A DNA stretch of 64,000 nt. Origin: a virus. The DNA is taken from positions 27,967 through 91,966 of the IMG/VR virus record IMGVR_UViG_3300025011_000027. The stretch is one strand, 5' to 3'. Shown in pieces: positions 7,744-16,311 of the stretch (positions within the stretch are counted from its first letter, which is position 1; every line of letters starts with the position of its first letter). The translations under genes and the position numbers were made by a program. The notes under the pieces were generated by a model that saw only the letters and a list, made by a program, of their open reading frames with translations, did no database searches and had not been told where the DNA came from.

Positions 7744-10323
7744 TTACTGAGTTTGTAAACCGTTATAAGTTGCTCGGACAGTTAGCGGAATCATGCCACT
7801 TCCACGATTATTTCCATTGGAATCTAATAACTGAATATTAATTGATTTCGGGACATTAAGCGATACTTGAGCACCTCCACCCGTTCCTCCTAAAGATTGA
7901 TAGCTATTCCAGACACCATCTGCCCACTTTCTATCTCCAGGCTTCCAACTGTTGTTCATAAAGTCGTTCAAACTATCCTTCGTGACAGGTTTACCTTTCA
8001 TGTAACCAGATATTTGCTTAGCCGCTGATAATGTTTGATTAGTAAACTCACCTGGAGTGTCTCCATACTTCCATTCTTTGTTATTCGGTCCAGGGCCATA
8101 ATCACCGTATCCCATTGAGAATCCTGGATAGCTATTAGGGTTAGTTCCCCACTGAGTCTCATGCTGACCGATAGCTGCTAATAATATAGGGTCAACTCCT
8201 GTTGCATTACCTGCGGCTACTGCTGCATCCCAAAACTTAGAAGGAACATTAGTTGGAGCTACTCCACCACTTCTTCCTGTTATACGATTACCCCCACTTG
8301 AGCTTCCGCTACTTTTTGAGCTAAGTAATTGAACACCCCTACTTCCTGACATTGAAGCTGCATTACCTAATTGAGTGGGTACTGCAATCACAGGATTTGA
8401 GTTTGTAGATGAGGGAGTAGCACCTGAACCACCAAACCAACCTTGAATCTGATTTGCCCAAGGCCGTAATGACATTAAGATAGCGGCCGTCTGAGTTGCA
8501 GCTTTAGCTGAATCAAATGATCCAGAACTACTACCAGAATCAGATTCTTCATCGTATGAAGCAGTTAAGGAATTTGAAGGAGCTGACTGAGAGGTTTTAC
8601 TTTTCTTATATTTATTGTACGCCCATATACCACCTGCGGTTAATATTGCTCCTCCTATAGTAGCTATTGCTAAAGGTATTCCTATACCAGTAGATGCTTC
8701 AGCTCCTGCAAGTGCTGCTCCCCCTGCAAGTACTCCTCCAGATGTAAGTCCCCCAGCGCCTGCGGCTGCAACTGCTCCGGCCCCTGCTGTAACTACTCCA
8801 CGTGTTAATAGTCCCCTACCAACTCCTAAAGCTGCTTTTCCGATTTTACCTGCACTGTATACGCCCAATCCTGCAGCTCCAATGTTACCAACTGCGTTTC
8901 CAAAGACCGCATTATTTAATCCTTGGCCTGCATCAACAACATTGGAAGTAAGTCCCTGTTGCGCTTGAGCTGGATTTACAGTGTTTTGAAGAGTTTTGTC
9001 TAAGGGAGAAAGTTGAGATTTTAGACTTTCTTGATTCTTACTAAACAACGTGGAATTAAATGTACCATCTTTATTAAGGTACTGCTCTCTCAGTGCTTTC
9101 ATCATTAAAGGCTTAATTCCTAACATCTGTCCTTCATACAGGTTCTTAGAATCTTCATCATTCCCAAACATCTTTTCAGCACCGGTCATGACGTTCTCGA
9201 AGTTCGTCTTGTTATTATCACCTAAACCGAAAGCACCTTGAGACTGAATGATCTTAGCCCGAGCATAAGAAGCTCCAGGAGCAATTAATCTAAACATTGC
9301 CGCTTGGCCCATAGCACCGAATCCAGGACTTTGTATTCCTTGATCAAACTGGGCCATAGTTTGTGGTAGTTGGTTAATAAGAGCTTGATTACCGCCCTTT
9401 GTTGCAGTGGCGTATAATCCACCTAACATATTTTGATCTGGAGCATTAACCATATTTTGTTGAGCAATCGCAGTTAAGCTCTGAAGTGCTTCGACAACTT
9501 GACCGTTCTTACCTTGCATATTTCCAGCATTAACGGTATTAGCAACTAATACCGCGTATTGTTGCCAATTCATTTGGGAAGTTGATCCGCCTGTAACACC
9601 TGATTTATACGAACCACTAAAGTAGTTTGCAGCTTGTCCGTAATCAAATCCATTTGATCTTCCAAACTGAGCTACACCTTTAATCTGATTGAAGAAATCT
9701 TTAGACTTACCTGCGGCTCCTTGTATTGTTTGAGCGCCACTTAATATTTCAGGATTTGTATATCCATATCCTTGACCTGATCTAAGCATACTCTGTGCCC
9801 AGTTCATATCTCCGCCACCACGAGTCATTGTTTTACCCATATTAGCGAATGCAGGTAGTTGCTGTACGTTAGCATTGTAACCATTATACATTCCTGATAT
9901 ACCCTTGAGTCCAATAGCTGCGACAGCACTTGCTCCAGCCATCTGTGCTATCTCTCTAAGCTGATCATTTCGATTCGGTGAACTTGCACCCCGGACCGCG
10001 CTTACATCGCCGTACGACTGCCGAATATCGTTTCTCACGCCAGACATTTGAGCTTGAACAGTGGGATTTCCCGCAAGTCGTGCCTGACGCTCAGTAAGTC
10101 TAGCCATGCGCTCTACTAAACCTAACTGGTCTCTAAGTTGACGAGTATATTGCTCACTTCCCCAACCTCTAGATGTCATAGTCCTAGAAGCTTGGTCAAG
10201 TTCCCGGAACCTTTCAGTTATTCTTTGAGCTGAAGAAGCTACGCCTTGAAAGTCTCTTTGAAGGCGGTCCACTGCTTGTCCCTGTCTAACGTCTAAACTA
10301 ATTCCTATACGGTGATCGGGCAA
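7744..10323 (-). CDS. Tape measure protein with lysozyme-like domain
   Basis: 859 aa from a TTG start with GGGGGTGG 6 bases upstream. The first 300 residues are helical and coiled coil-like (QRITERFRELDQASR). Residues about 470-575 are a long Gly/Ala hydrophobic stretch suited to membrane insertion. Residues about 700-820 resemble a lysozyme/transglycosylase fold: FWDAAVAAGNATGVDP, LAAIGQHETQWGTNP with a candidate catalytic Glu in QHET. The C-terminus is a short beta segment. It follows the frameshifted tail chaperones, the standard position. The lysozyme domain probably digests peptidoglycan locally during DNA entry. Confidence 0.9.
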   Translation of the reverse strand: MPDHRIGISLDVRQGQAVDRLQRDFQGVASSAQRITERFRELDQASRTMTSRGWGSEQYTRQLRDQLGLVERMARLTERQARLAGNPTVQAQMSGVRNDIRQSYGDVSAVRGASSPNRNDQLREIAQMAGASAVAAIGLKGISGMYNGYNANVQQLPAFANMGKTMTRGGGDMNWAQSMLRSGQGYGYTNPEILSGAQTIQGAAGKSKDFFNQIKGVAQFGRSNGFDYGQAANYFSGSYKSGVTGGSTSQMNWQQYAVLVANTVNAGNMQGKNGQVVEALQSLTAIAQQNMVNAPDQNMLGGLYATATKGGNQALINQLPQTMAQFDQGIQSPGFGAMGQAAMFRLIAPGASYARAKIIQSQGAFGLGDNNKTNFENVMTGAEKMFGNDEDSKNLYEGQMLGIKPLMMKALREQYLNKDGTFNSTLFSKNQESLKSQLSPLDKTLQNTVNPAQAQQGLTSNVVDAGQGLNNAVFGNAVGNIGAAGLGVYSAGKIGKAALGVGRGLLTRGVVTAGAGAVAAAGAGGLTSGGVLAGGAALAGAEASTGIGIPLAIATIGGAILTAGGIWAYNKYKKSKTSQSAPSNSLTASYDEESDSGSSSGSFDSAKAATQTAAILMSLRPWANQIQGWFGGSGATPSSTNSNPVIAVPTQLGNAASMSGSRGVQLLSSKSSGSSSGGNRITGRSGGVAPTNVPSKFWDAAVAAGNATGVDPILLAAIGQHETQWGTNPNSYPGFSMGYGDYGPGPNNKEWKYGDTPGEFTNQTLSAAKQISGYMKGKPVTKDSLNDFMNNSWKPGDRKWADGVWNSYQSLGGTGGGAQVSLNVPKSINIQLLDSNGNNRGSGMIPLTVRATYNGLQTQ

Positions 10324-10325
10324 GT

Positions 10326-11073
10326 TTATCCACCCCCAAACATTCTACCAAAAACGTCTTTAGGATTAACTATTTCAAAATCTGATTCTTGAGTTGGTTC
10401 TTGTTTAACTGCATACCGCATTGAGTATCTTGGGGCATTTGAATCATCTGGTAAAGTAATGTGCATTTCCTCACCCGATTCAATTCTTTTCTTCATATCC
10501 GCGTATAGTTTTGGATCAGTACGCATATTCCTTTCAAATGATCCTTTATCAAGATCGATAGAATCATCAGATGTCATGTCATTTAAGAATTCAGCATGCT
10601 CTTTTCTGAGAATTAACTCGTATTCAAGCTCGTACTCAGTTAAGTTTTCAAATTCGTTTAATGGCCCTCTAGGAATATTATACTGAAGTCGATAAGCATA
10701 TTGAACGCTTCGACAGTCATCATACGCCCACTGGATCTTGTTCTCCTCGTACTGGCTTTCGAAAAGAGTCTAACCATTTTCTAACCTCTTGTCCAAGAGA
10801 AATAAGAGCTTCAAGGTCAAATAACTTGTCATAATCCCATCCGTTAGTACTCTTGTCCTTTATAAACTCTTTGGGAGCTGCACTAACTACAACATCTAAA
10901 AGGGCCATAACTTCTATTAAATCCCAATCATTAATCGAGAGATTCAACGATTCAGAGTACCGCTGCATTCTTTTTGAAACATCTAAGCGTTGTTTAAGAC
11001 TCGGAATTTTGCAAGTTACTTTACCGAAAGCACTATCAAACTCTTTTTCTTGGGACTGTGTTAAATGATCCAC
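10326..11073 (-). CDS. Tail assembly chaperone, long +1 frameshift product (gpGT-like)
   Basis: The downstream frame stays open from just after a TAG at about 10775 to the stop at 10326, and its upstream part reads as sensible protein (ESQYEENKIQWAYDDC). It joins the short chaperone by slipping +1 at TCT TTT CGA (TTT at 10762-10764). The tRNA-Phe moves from UUU to UUC while the CGA codon is slow, giving about 248 aa. This mirrors lambda G/GT, Mu and PSA tail chaperones, which coat the tape measure during assembly. The last 83 codons could also start independently at ATG 10577, but no good ribosome binding site precedes it. Confidence 0.75.
10720..11073 (-). CDS. Tail assembly chaperone, short form (gpG-like)
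   Basis: 117 aa with a GTG start and GAGAGAGGG about 8 bases upstream. It is helical and acidic/basic mixed, with no catalytic motif. It lies between tail tube and tape measure, where gpG-like chaperones are found in nearly all long-tailed phages. The final 13 codons after TTT overlap the +1 frame. The short form is made in excess when no frameshift occurs. Confidence 0.8.
   Translation of the reverse strand: MDHLTQSQEKEFDSAFGKVTCKIPSLKQRLDVSKRMQRYSESLNLSINDWDLIEVMALLDVVVSAAPKEFIKDKSTNGWDYDKLFDLEALISLGQEVRKWLDSFRKPVRGEQDPVGV
10755..10770 (-). promoter_or_regulatory. Programmed +1 frameshift site
   Basis: Reading the minus strand, the zero frame is GAC TCT TTT CGA AAG. Shifting one base after TTT gives TTC GAA AGC, and that frame continues for 145 codons including its stop. 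A stop (TAG) in the +1 frame just upstream, at about 10775, limits the slip to this short stretch. A UUU codon followed by a slow CGA codon is a typical P-site +1 arrangement. Confidence 0.65.
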
Positions 11074-11094
11074 TTAATATACCCTCTCTCCGTT

Positions 11095-11124
11095 TAAAAT
11101 AAACGGACGGTGTTAACCGCCCGT
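11095..11124 (-). terminator. Intrinsic terminator after the tail tube gene
   Basis: Minus-strand stem ACGGGCGGT / ACCGTCCGT with loop TAAC (one G-U pair), followed by TTATTTTA. It lies between the tube gene stop (11132) and the chaperone start (11073). It would reduce transcription of chaperones and later tail genes relative to tube and sheath, which are needed in high copy. Confidence 0.7.
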
Positions 11125-11131
11125 TGTTTGA

Positions 11132-11578
11132 TTAACCTAATAAATCTCCCGCTAAATCTAAAGCTACAAAACTATGATCGTATTTCATAGCTTGACCAGT
11201 ATCCACTGAATAACCCATACTGCTTGGCATACATGATAGCGCCTTAATCAATAAGGAATCGGGCGTGTTAGTTCCTGCAATTGAGCTATATACTCCCACA
11301 TCAAAGACGTTACCTTCTAAAATATCTCTAACTGAGGTGCTAGGGAGAATTCCCTGTGCAGCGAGGTTAGTAGAAATAAGTAAGATACCTGATAAGCTTA
11401 CAGTAATTCGAGCAATTCCAGGAACATACTCTACTACTACATTATCTCCAATACCTGCTTGATCCTGCAAAGCGAAATCGGCGGCGATTCTTAAAGAACT
11501 AGCAATACCAATGACTTTATTTTTGATAACAATTAGAACTTGATTGGCAGACCTAACTTTTTTGTTTACTCCGTTCAT
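11132..11578 (-). CDS. Tail tube protein
   Basis: 148 aa, the usual length for myovirus tube proteins. It is a beta-rich sequence with VVVEYVPGIARITVSLSG and LISTNLAAQG. It directly follows the sheath gene and precedes the chaperones, and this order defines it. AAGGGGG precedes the ATG. Tube subunits stack in hexameric rings inside the sheath. A terminator follows, consistent with high expression of this gene. Confidence 0.85.
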   Translation of the reverse strand: MNGVNKKVRSANQVLIVIKNKVIGIASSLRIAADFALQDQAGIGDNVVVEYVPGIARITVSLSGILLISTNLAAQGILPSTSVRDILEGNVFDVGVYSSIAGTNTPDSLLIKALSCMPSSMGYSVDTGQAMKYDHSFVALDLAGDLLG

Positions 11579-11593
11579 TAGTCAATCGCCCCC

Positions 11594-13315
11594 TTACGCT
11601 GTTTTACTGTAAACTGTGAAGTTTGCTGATATTCCCGCGAAGTTCATTGGAGCTGGTATAGTCGCTTTGTACGTGGTAGTGATTGCATTACCTGTCAGTA
11701 CTGAAACAACATCACTATAGGCAGGAGTGTCTTTGTCTCCAACAATTGCTCCTTCGTCACGCAATAACCGAAGAGTCGAATCAGCCGCGGACTGCATCAT
11801 ACCAGCACCTGATGGACTTCCATCTTTACCAATAAGCTCATCTTGTGCATCTCCGACCTTCATCATTACATAGTCTTCGTTACACACCATTGATAACTCA
11901 ATATTGTCGAGATCATTGTCCACTTGCCAAGTAGTCAAGCTTCGAACTATTCCGAAATAGCTACCTTGCTCACTTGAGAAAAATTTAATTGCCATAACTC
12001 CGAGGTCACTCAAACTGTCATAGTCTGATTTTTGGAGGGTACTCTGTAGAGTTCCCTCTAGTCCTTTAGCTGTGACTGGCTTACGAGTTAAAGCTGAGGT
12101 TATTGTTAAACTAGATAACAATGCTGCAATTTGACCCGTAATGAGGTAGGGATCATATGCGGTAAGCAGTCCTGTTAGATAGTCTAAATCCTGTATACCT
12201 GGATAAATGATAGACACACGGCGAGAGTTAAGATTAGAGCTTCTAACTCCAACTTGAGTAACCGTTTCTCCTTTAACCCCTCCTACGATGCTAATACGGT
12301 TATGTCTGATAGTTGGATCTGACATATAAGCATTATGAGTTGCAGCCATCGCATGAACGGAAGCATCTGCGGTAACGGGCACAATGATCCTAGCTTGGGG
12401 AACATTCTGAAGAGCTGTGAACACATTAGCCCAATCAGTATTAGTCGTAATACCATCCGATCCCCCAGCTAAGTAAGCAGGTGCGGTCATTGCAGTTGGC
12501 AAAGCTCCAATTAGTGAAGGCCTAGTTGCGGTTACGATTGAAGTCGTATTGTACCAGTCTATCAAAGCTTGAAGATTTGCAGTAACGATTACTGGACTAG
12601 CTTTTGCAGGAGCATTTGCAACGGAGTCAAGGAAATTTAAAGTCGAAGCTGAGGGATTTGACCCTGTGACTGTTGCAGTCCATCCAGCCGTTGAATTGAT
12701 CAAGTTTACTACTTGCTGAATCGTTTGGTAAGTAGAGAAAGGAGCAGTCCAAACAACTGATTCTGACCCTAAAGTACCTGCCGAACCACTTATTGTACCT
12801 GCTGCATTGTCTACGTTAAGTAAAGCTGAAGCACTTGCTCCGGTGTACTGAACGCTTAACACGGCTTGATACAAGTTATCTTTAGTATATGAGAACCCAT
12901 CTTGGGTAACCGTTCCTTTAAGACCTTGAATGGTACCTGCGGCAACTTGGGTAGAAATTAAGTTAGTGAATACCCCGTAGTCAACAGACTTCAAGTTAAC
13001 AACTGGAGCGGAACTGGAAAGAACGTCATAAGTTGCTTGAAGAGCAGGGTTTACTCTCATATAAGCAAGATATGGAGCACTTGCGTCAATGTACGAACGT
13101 CCAGCCGCTATTTGTAGATCACCACTCCGCAGCTTAGTAAAAGCGTCTTGTTGCCCGTTGAGCATTTGAAGGGTTTTTGGCTGTCCACCACCACCTGATA
13201 TTCCGAGAAGTACAACCATTCGTTGAGAGCTTGAAGGGCTAGACATCCCTGACGAAGACCTAGTTGCAATTACTCCGGGTTGTATAATTGTGGATCCTTG
13301 AAACGAAAAAGGCAC
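11594..13315 (-). CDS. Contractile tail sheath protein
   Basis: 573 aa from GTG with AGGAGG 9 bases upstream. The N-terminal PGVIATRSSSG segment matches sheath proteins. The C-terminal half contains RISIVGGVKG, IIYPGIQDLD, RKPVTAKGLEG and GVMAIKFFSSEQG, typical of the conserved sheath core. A middle insertion of about 130 residues (positions about 120-250) has a repetitive Ser/Ala/Thr-rich beta character similar to the 244-aa protein at 18014. It is longer than the roughly 450-500 aa common form because of that insertion. It shows the phage is a myovirus. Confidence 0.92.
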   Translation of the reverse strand: MPFSFQGSTIIQPGVIATRSSSGMSSPSSSQRMVVLLGISGGGGQPKTLQMLNGQQDAFTKLRSGDLQIAAGRSYIDASAPYLAYMRVNPALQATYDVLSSSAPVVNLKSVDYGVFTNLISTQVAAGTIQGLKGTVTQDGFSYTKDNLYQAVLSVQYTGASASALLNVDNAAGTISGSAGTLGSESVVWTAPFSTYQTIQQVVNLINSTAGWTATVTGSNPSASTLNFLDSVANAPAKASPVIVTANLQALIDWYNTTSIVTATRPSLIGALPTAMTAPAYLAGGSDGITTNTDWANVFTALQNVPQARIIVPVTADASVHAMAATHNAYMSDPTIRHNRISIVGGVKGETVTQVGVRSSNLNSRRVSIIYPGIQDLDYLTGLLTAYDPYLITGQIAALLSSLTITSALTRKPVTAKGLEGTLQSTLQKSDYDSLSDLGVMAIKFFSSEQGSYFGIVRSLTTWQVDNDLDNIELSMVCNEDYVMMKVGDAQDELIGKDGSPSGAGMMQSAADSTLRLLRDEGAIVGDKDTPAYSDVVSVLTGNAITTTYKATIPAPMNFAGISANFTVYSKTA

Positions 13316-13316
13316 T

Positions 13317-13523
13317 CTACTTCACCTCCTGTTTAGAATATTTTTCAATGAGCTTATGCCAATTCTCGTCAGTATCAGCAAAGTGGAATTCTCTTTCCTG
13401 TGTATGATAGAATCCACCCATTAGCTCGACTCCATACTTCAATGCATTAGCTTGAGCAAAAGAGCTTAAAGGAACTAAAACTACATCAGCCTCTGGTGGC
13501 AGTACTTCTTTGTCGACATCCAC
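13317..13523 (-). CDS. Small protein between neck and sheath genes
   Basis: 68 aa. GTG at 13523 has AGAAAGGAGG 8 bases upstream. A longer frame to 13634 would run through the coding end of the previous gene and is rejected. The sequence (VDVDKEVLPPEADVVLVPLSS, then FAQANALKYGVELMGGFYH) has no known motif. Its place next to the sheath gene suggests a minor structural or assembly role. Confidence 0.6.
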   Translation of the reverse strand: MDVDKEVLPPEADVVLVPLSSFAQANALKYGVELMGGFYHTQEREFHFADTDENWHKLIEKYSKQEVK

Positions 13524-13539
13524 GTTCTGTTCCTCCTTT

Positions 13540-14160
13540 CTAAGGTAATTGCGAAAATACTGAGAAAGTTCCTGAAGAATAAGCATTCGTAACAACGGTC
13601 GGAGTAGCTGTGAAAGTCTTATCATATTCAGCACTCATTATTATTCCTCGTGCGAATGTGAATACTGGTAGCCACTGAGGGGATGGTTCAAAATCCCCTA
13701 ATCCTGTTGTTAAGTTTCCTAATCCCTCTTCGTTAAAATAACTGTAATGAGTCAACAATGCCCAAGAACATATTGCAGATAACCAAATAACTACATCAGC
13801 ATTTGGGGAGTAGATAGTGGCTTTTAAAGTACCTTTAAACCTAGCTCCTTTAATATCTGTGAATGTCCCGTCACCATTATTAATTGTTTCATAAACTAAC
13901 CCAATAGGAGTCTGTTCAGTTATTTGACCCTCATTTGCTATTGTGACGCCAATAAAGGGCATATGACCCGACTCCATAGGAAATCCTGGAGCCAAGTTTA
14001 TTTTTGTCTTAACATTCCCAAAGTATGACTTTGCAGCGGCAAGTTCAGAATCACTTAAAGCGTCCAGTATATCCTCTAACAACGACGGATTTTGCTGAAC
14101 GCTCTTGATACCGTTTGCTAAAGCATTTAGCATATAGGTTTCGGTCATCATCCCTGCCAT
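13540..14160 (-). CDS. Neck / tail terminator-type protein
   Basis: 206 aa, not matched by a clear motif. Position just before the sheath genes and size suit a tail terminator or head-tail joining protein. Segments FPMESGHMPFIGVTIANE and GTLKATIYSPNADVVIWLS alternate beta strands with a hydrophobic helix. The start ATG at 14160 has AGAGG upstream. Function is inferred from gene order only. Confidence 0.55.
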   Translation of the reverse strand: MAGMMTETYMLNALANGIKSVQQNPSLLEDILDALSDSELAAAKSYFGNVKTKINLAPGFPMESGHMPFIGVTIANEGQITEQTPIGLVYETINNGDGTFTDIKGARFKGTLKATIYSPNADVVIWLSAICSWALLTHYSYFNEEGLGNLTTGLGDFEPSPQWLPVFTFARGIIMSAEYDKTFTATPTVVTNAYSSGTFSVFSQLP

Positions 14161-14162
14161 AT

Positions 14163-14561
14163 TTAAGACCTCTGAGAGATAGCTGTAACGGTTACTGCTC
14201 CACTAACATAAGTAGGTATTGTTGCTCTTATAGATTGATATAATCCTACATACTGTGTTATTCCGGGAGTAGTCACAGACGCTAGAGTTAACCAGTTCAC
14301 TCCGTCAAGCGTAGCTTCCAAAAGAACAGTTGCGTCGAATGTACCAGTTACCGCAATTGCGTGTAAATTCCTACCTAGAACATGAATTTCAGGAGTAGTT
14401 GTTCCTAAAACTTTGGCTGCCGACACTGCATCAAACAATTTGAACTGAAGGGGATATGATGTCATAAAGAATAATGGTTGTGCGCTTCTTAATGATACAT
14501 TTGGGAGATAGGGGAGGACATTACTCTCTCCCCTAATTACGTTACCTGGTTGAATTATCAT
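14163..14561 (-). CDS. Small beta-rich structural protein
   Basis: 132 aa, beta-rich (HAIAVTGTFDATVLLEATLDG, WLTLASVTTPGITQYVG). The pattern resembles phage proteins with a discoidin- or stopper-like beta sandwich, though no family is certain. It lies two genes after the major capsid gene, overlaps the previous gene by 20 bp and is 2 bp from the next. A head decoration or neck role is possible. Confidence 0.5.
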   Translation of the reverse strand: MIIQPGNVIRGESNVLPYLPNVSLRSAQPLFFMTSYPLQFKLFDAVSAAKVLGTTTPEIHVLGRNLHAIAVTGTFDATVLLEATLDGVNWLTLASVTTPGITQYVGLYQSIRATIPTYVSGAVTVTAISQRS

Positions 14562-14793
14562 TTTCTACCGCCGCCTTTTTCAAATCCAGTTTTACCTTTT
14601 TCTCGGCGTTTGATTCTCCGGTCTTGTCAGTAGTATCTTCACCAGTATATGCTGAAAGTTCAGCCGCTCCGACTTCCATTAAGAAGTTCCCAACTTCTTC
14701 GTCAACCTCAGCAAGTCCATCTTCGAAAGCTACCGTAACTGGTGTCGCATTAACAAAACAGGTTAGTTCCTTATGAGTTGATTCAATAAACAA
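14542..14793 (-). CDS. Small acidic protein next to major capsid gene
   Basis: 83 aa, acidic N-terminal two thirds (EDGLAEVDEEVGNFLMEVGA) and Lys-rich end. The N-terminal FVNATPVTVAFEDGLAEVDE pattern resembles short proteins that often follow phage capsid genes. No catalytic motif. It is the first gene after the capsid and overlaps the next gene by 20 bp. Confidence 0.55.
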   Translation of the reverse strand: MFIESTHKELTCFVNATPVTVAFEDGLAEVDEEVGNFLMEVGAAELSAYTGEDTTDKTGESNAEKKVKLDLKKAAVENDNSTR

Positions 14794-14816
14794 TAGAGCC
14801 TACTCCTCTCTAAATC

Positions 14817-16265
14817 TTAGTACCCAGATTTGCCGATGTTTACAACCATAAACTGTCGCTCAGGAGCTTTTACGGCAAGAGTGTGCAGATACAACAGACC
14901 GAAAGGAATAGTGGTATTTTGGATGGCCAGAGGCAATTTTAGCAGCGGAGCCATTTGAGCCATTACCATATTCATTGGATTCTTGTTCATAAAGCAAGCA
15001 ACATCTGTTCCAGGCATAATGCTATTGTCATCTACGAACAGAGCATTTGCAGTTGCAGTACGAGCAACATCTCCGATCCATTGAGCGTCAGAACCTGTTG
15101 AGATAAGACCACGATACACACGATAACCCCAAGCACCCGTTACATTAGGAATAGTGACTGTAACAACTTGACCGGCCGCGGTAACTGTTCCTGCGGATAC
15201 AGTAGTTCCGAGAGATTCACCCTGAGCATTAAAAGCAGATACGGTGTAGTAATTCGTTGCAGCATCGGCAGTCTTGAAGTTAGACACTTCAGTACCGGTT
15301 ACTGAACGAGCAGCGGCAGTTGGTCCAGAAGGAGCTGCACAAGCACCACTATCCGCAGAAGTTAAAGGCGCTCTTCCACCATCAAACGGATCCAAGAAAA
15401 CGTCTTGAGTGAAAGGCATAAATCCGATTTGAGTTCTGTATCCTTCGATAGGAGTACCAGCTGCAAATCCACCGTCACGAGCTGTCAAGTTCATATTACG
15501 CTCAGACTCGGTCTTCATGAGCTGAAGAGTGGCAAGCGTGTCAGGAGACAAGAAAGATCCAATGTCCCGAGTGGTCGTTACGAAAGCTTTAGCCATCTTA
15601 GCAGCAATTCCACTGATAACATCAAATGTCATTGGCTGACCATGCATGTCGATAACGTTTAAAGGAGCGTTCGCTTTCAGGTTACGATAAAGGCCATCAT
15701 AGAAAATATCCGATCCGCCATTGTCTTTGATCGTGCTATTTCCCCAAACTAGAGCATGCTCAACGGATCCGAGCAATTGCATGGTACCATCATATTCTTC
15801 TTCGTCAACTGGGTTGGTGAACATTCCTCCGAGTGCTCCAGCTAAGTTAGAAATGACAGTTGTACCACGTTGTACCCCGAAGAACCGAACAGGCTCAGTG
15901 TTGCGGCTCCAAGAACCGAGTCCAACCGGCCCGATCGCGCCCTCAGCAAAAGCATTAGCTCCGCGAGACGTACCGTACTGATTACGACGATTCCATTGGT
16001 AAATCGGGTTGATGCTAGGCACACGCTCAATAAAACGTTGCTTAACGAGTTGTTCTTCACTGAAAAGTACAGAGGTCATAATGCTGTCCAAGTTTTGGAG
16101 CAATAAGTTTGTACCATCAGCCATCCCTGTAATACTACCGGTTGCAAGTGCTTTGACAAGAGGAGCGGAAAGTTGATTCACAAACTGATCTACCCCGACC
16201 CAGCCGGCTCCAAGAGCGTTTTTAGCTAATTGGTTAAAGGATTTTACTAAGAACTTTTCAGCCAT
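14817..16265 (-). CDS. Major capsid protein with inserted Ig-like domain
   Basis: 482 aa, preceded by scaffold and protease genes. Core features are a long N-terminal arm, then QWNRRNQYGTSRG, SVEHALVWGNS, DGLYRNLKANAP and MTFDVISGIAAKMAKAF. Residues about 310-425 form an Ig/Fn3-like beta domain (NYYTVSAFNAQGESLG, VTVTIPNVTGAWGYRVYRG) inserted before the last 60 residues. Without it the protein would be about 365 aa, near the common HK97-fold size. The domain probably projects from the capsid surface. Codon use is slightly more G+C-rich than neighbours, as expected of a highly expressed gene. Confidence 0.85.
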   Translation of the reverse strand: MAEKFLVKSFNQLAKNALGAGWVGVDQFVNQLSAPLVKALATGSITGMADGTNLLLQNLDSIMTSVLFSEEQLVKQRFIERVPSINPIYQWNRRNQYGTSRGANAFAEGAIGPVGLGSWSRNTEPVRFFGVQRGTTVISNLAGALGGMFTNPVDEEEYDGTMQLLGSVEHALVWGNSTIKDNGGSDIFYDGLYRNLKANAPLNVIDMHGQPMTFDVISGIAAKMAKAFVTTTRDIGSFLSPDTLATLQLMKTESERNMNLTARDGGFAAGTPIEGYRTQIGFMPFTQDVFLDPFDGGRAPLTSADSGACAAPSGPTAAARSVTGTEVSNFKTADAATNYYTVSAFNAQGESLGTTVSAGTVTAAGQVVTVTIPNVTGAWGYRVYRGLISTGSDAQWIGDVARTATANALFVDDNSIMPGTDVACFMNKNPMNMVMAQMAPLLKLPLAIQNTTIPFGLLYLHTLAVKAPERQFMVVNIGKSGY

Positions 16266-16311
16266 TGTGTTTAATTCCTCCTAAAAATGTTATTTTGTTA
16301 GCTTTTAAGTA

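Noticed and set aside
8615-8968. Plus-strand frame rich in Ala/Pro
   Set aside because: Mirror of the Gly/Ala-rich part of the tape measure gene; no ribosome binding site and no plus-strand neighbours.
13524-13634. Longer form of the 68-aa protein
   Set aside because: The additional part lies in the coding end of the previous gene; the GTG at 13523 has a perfect binding site.
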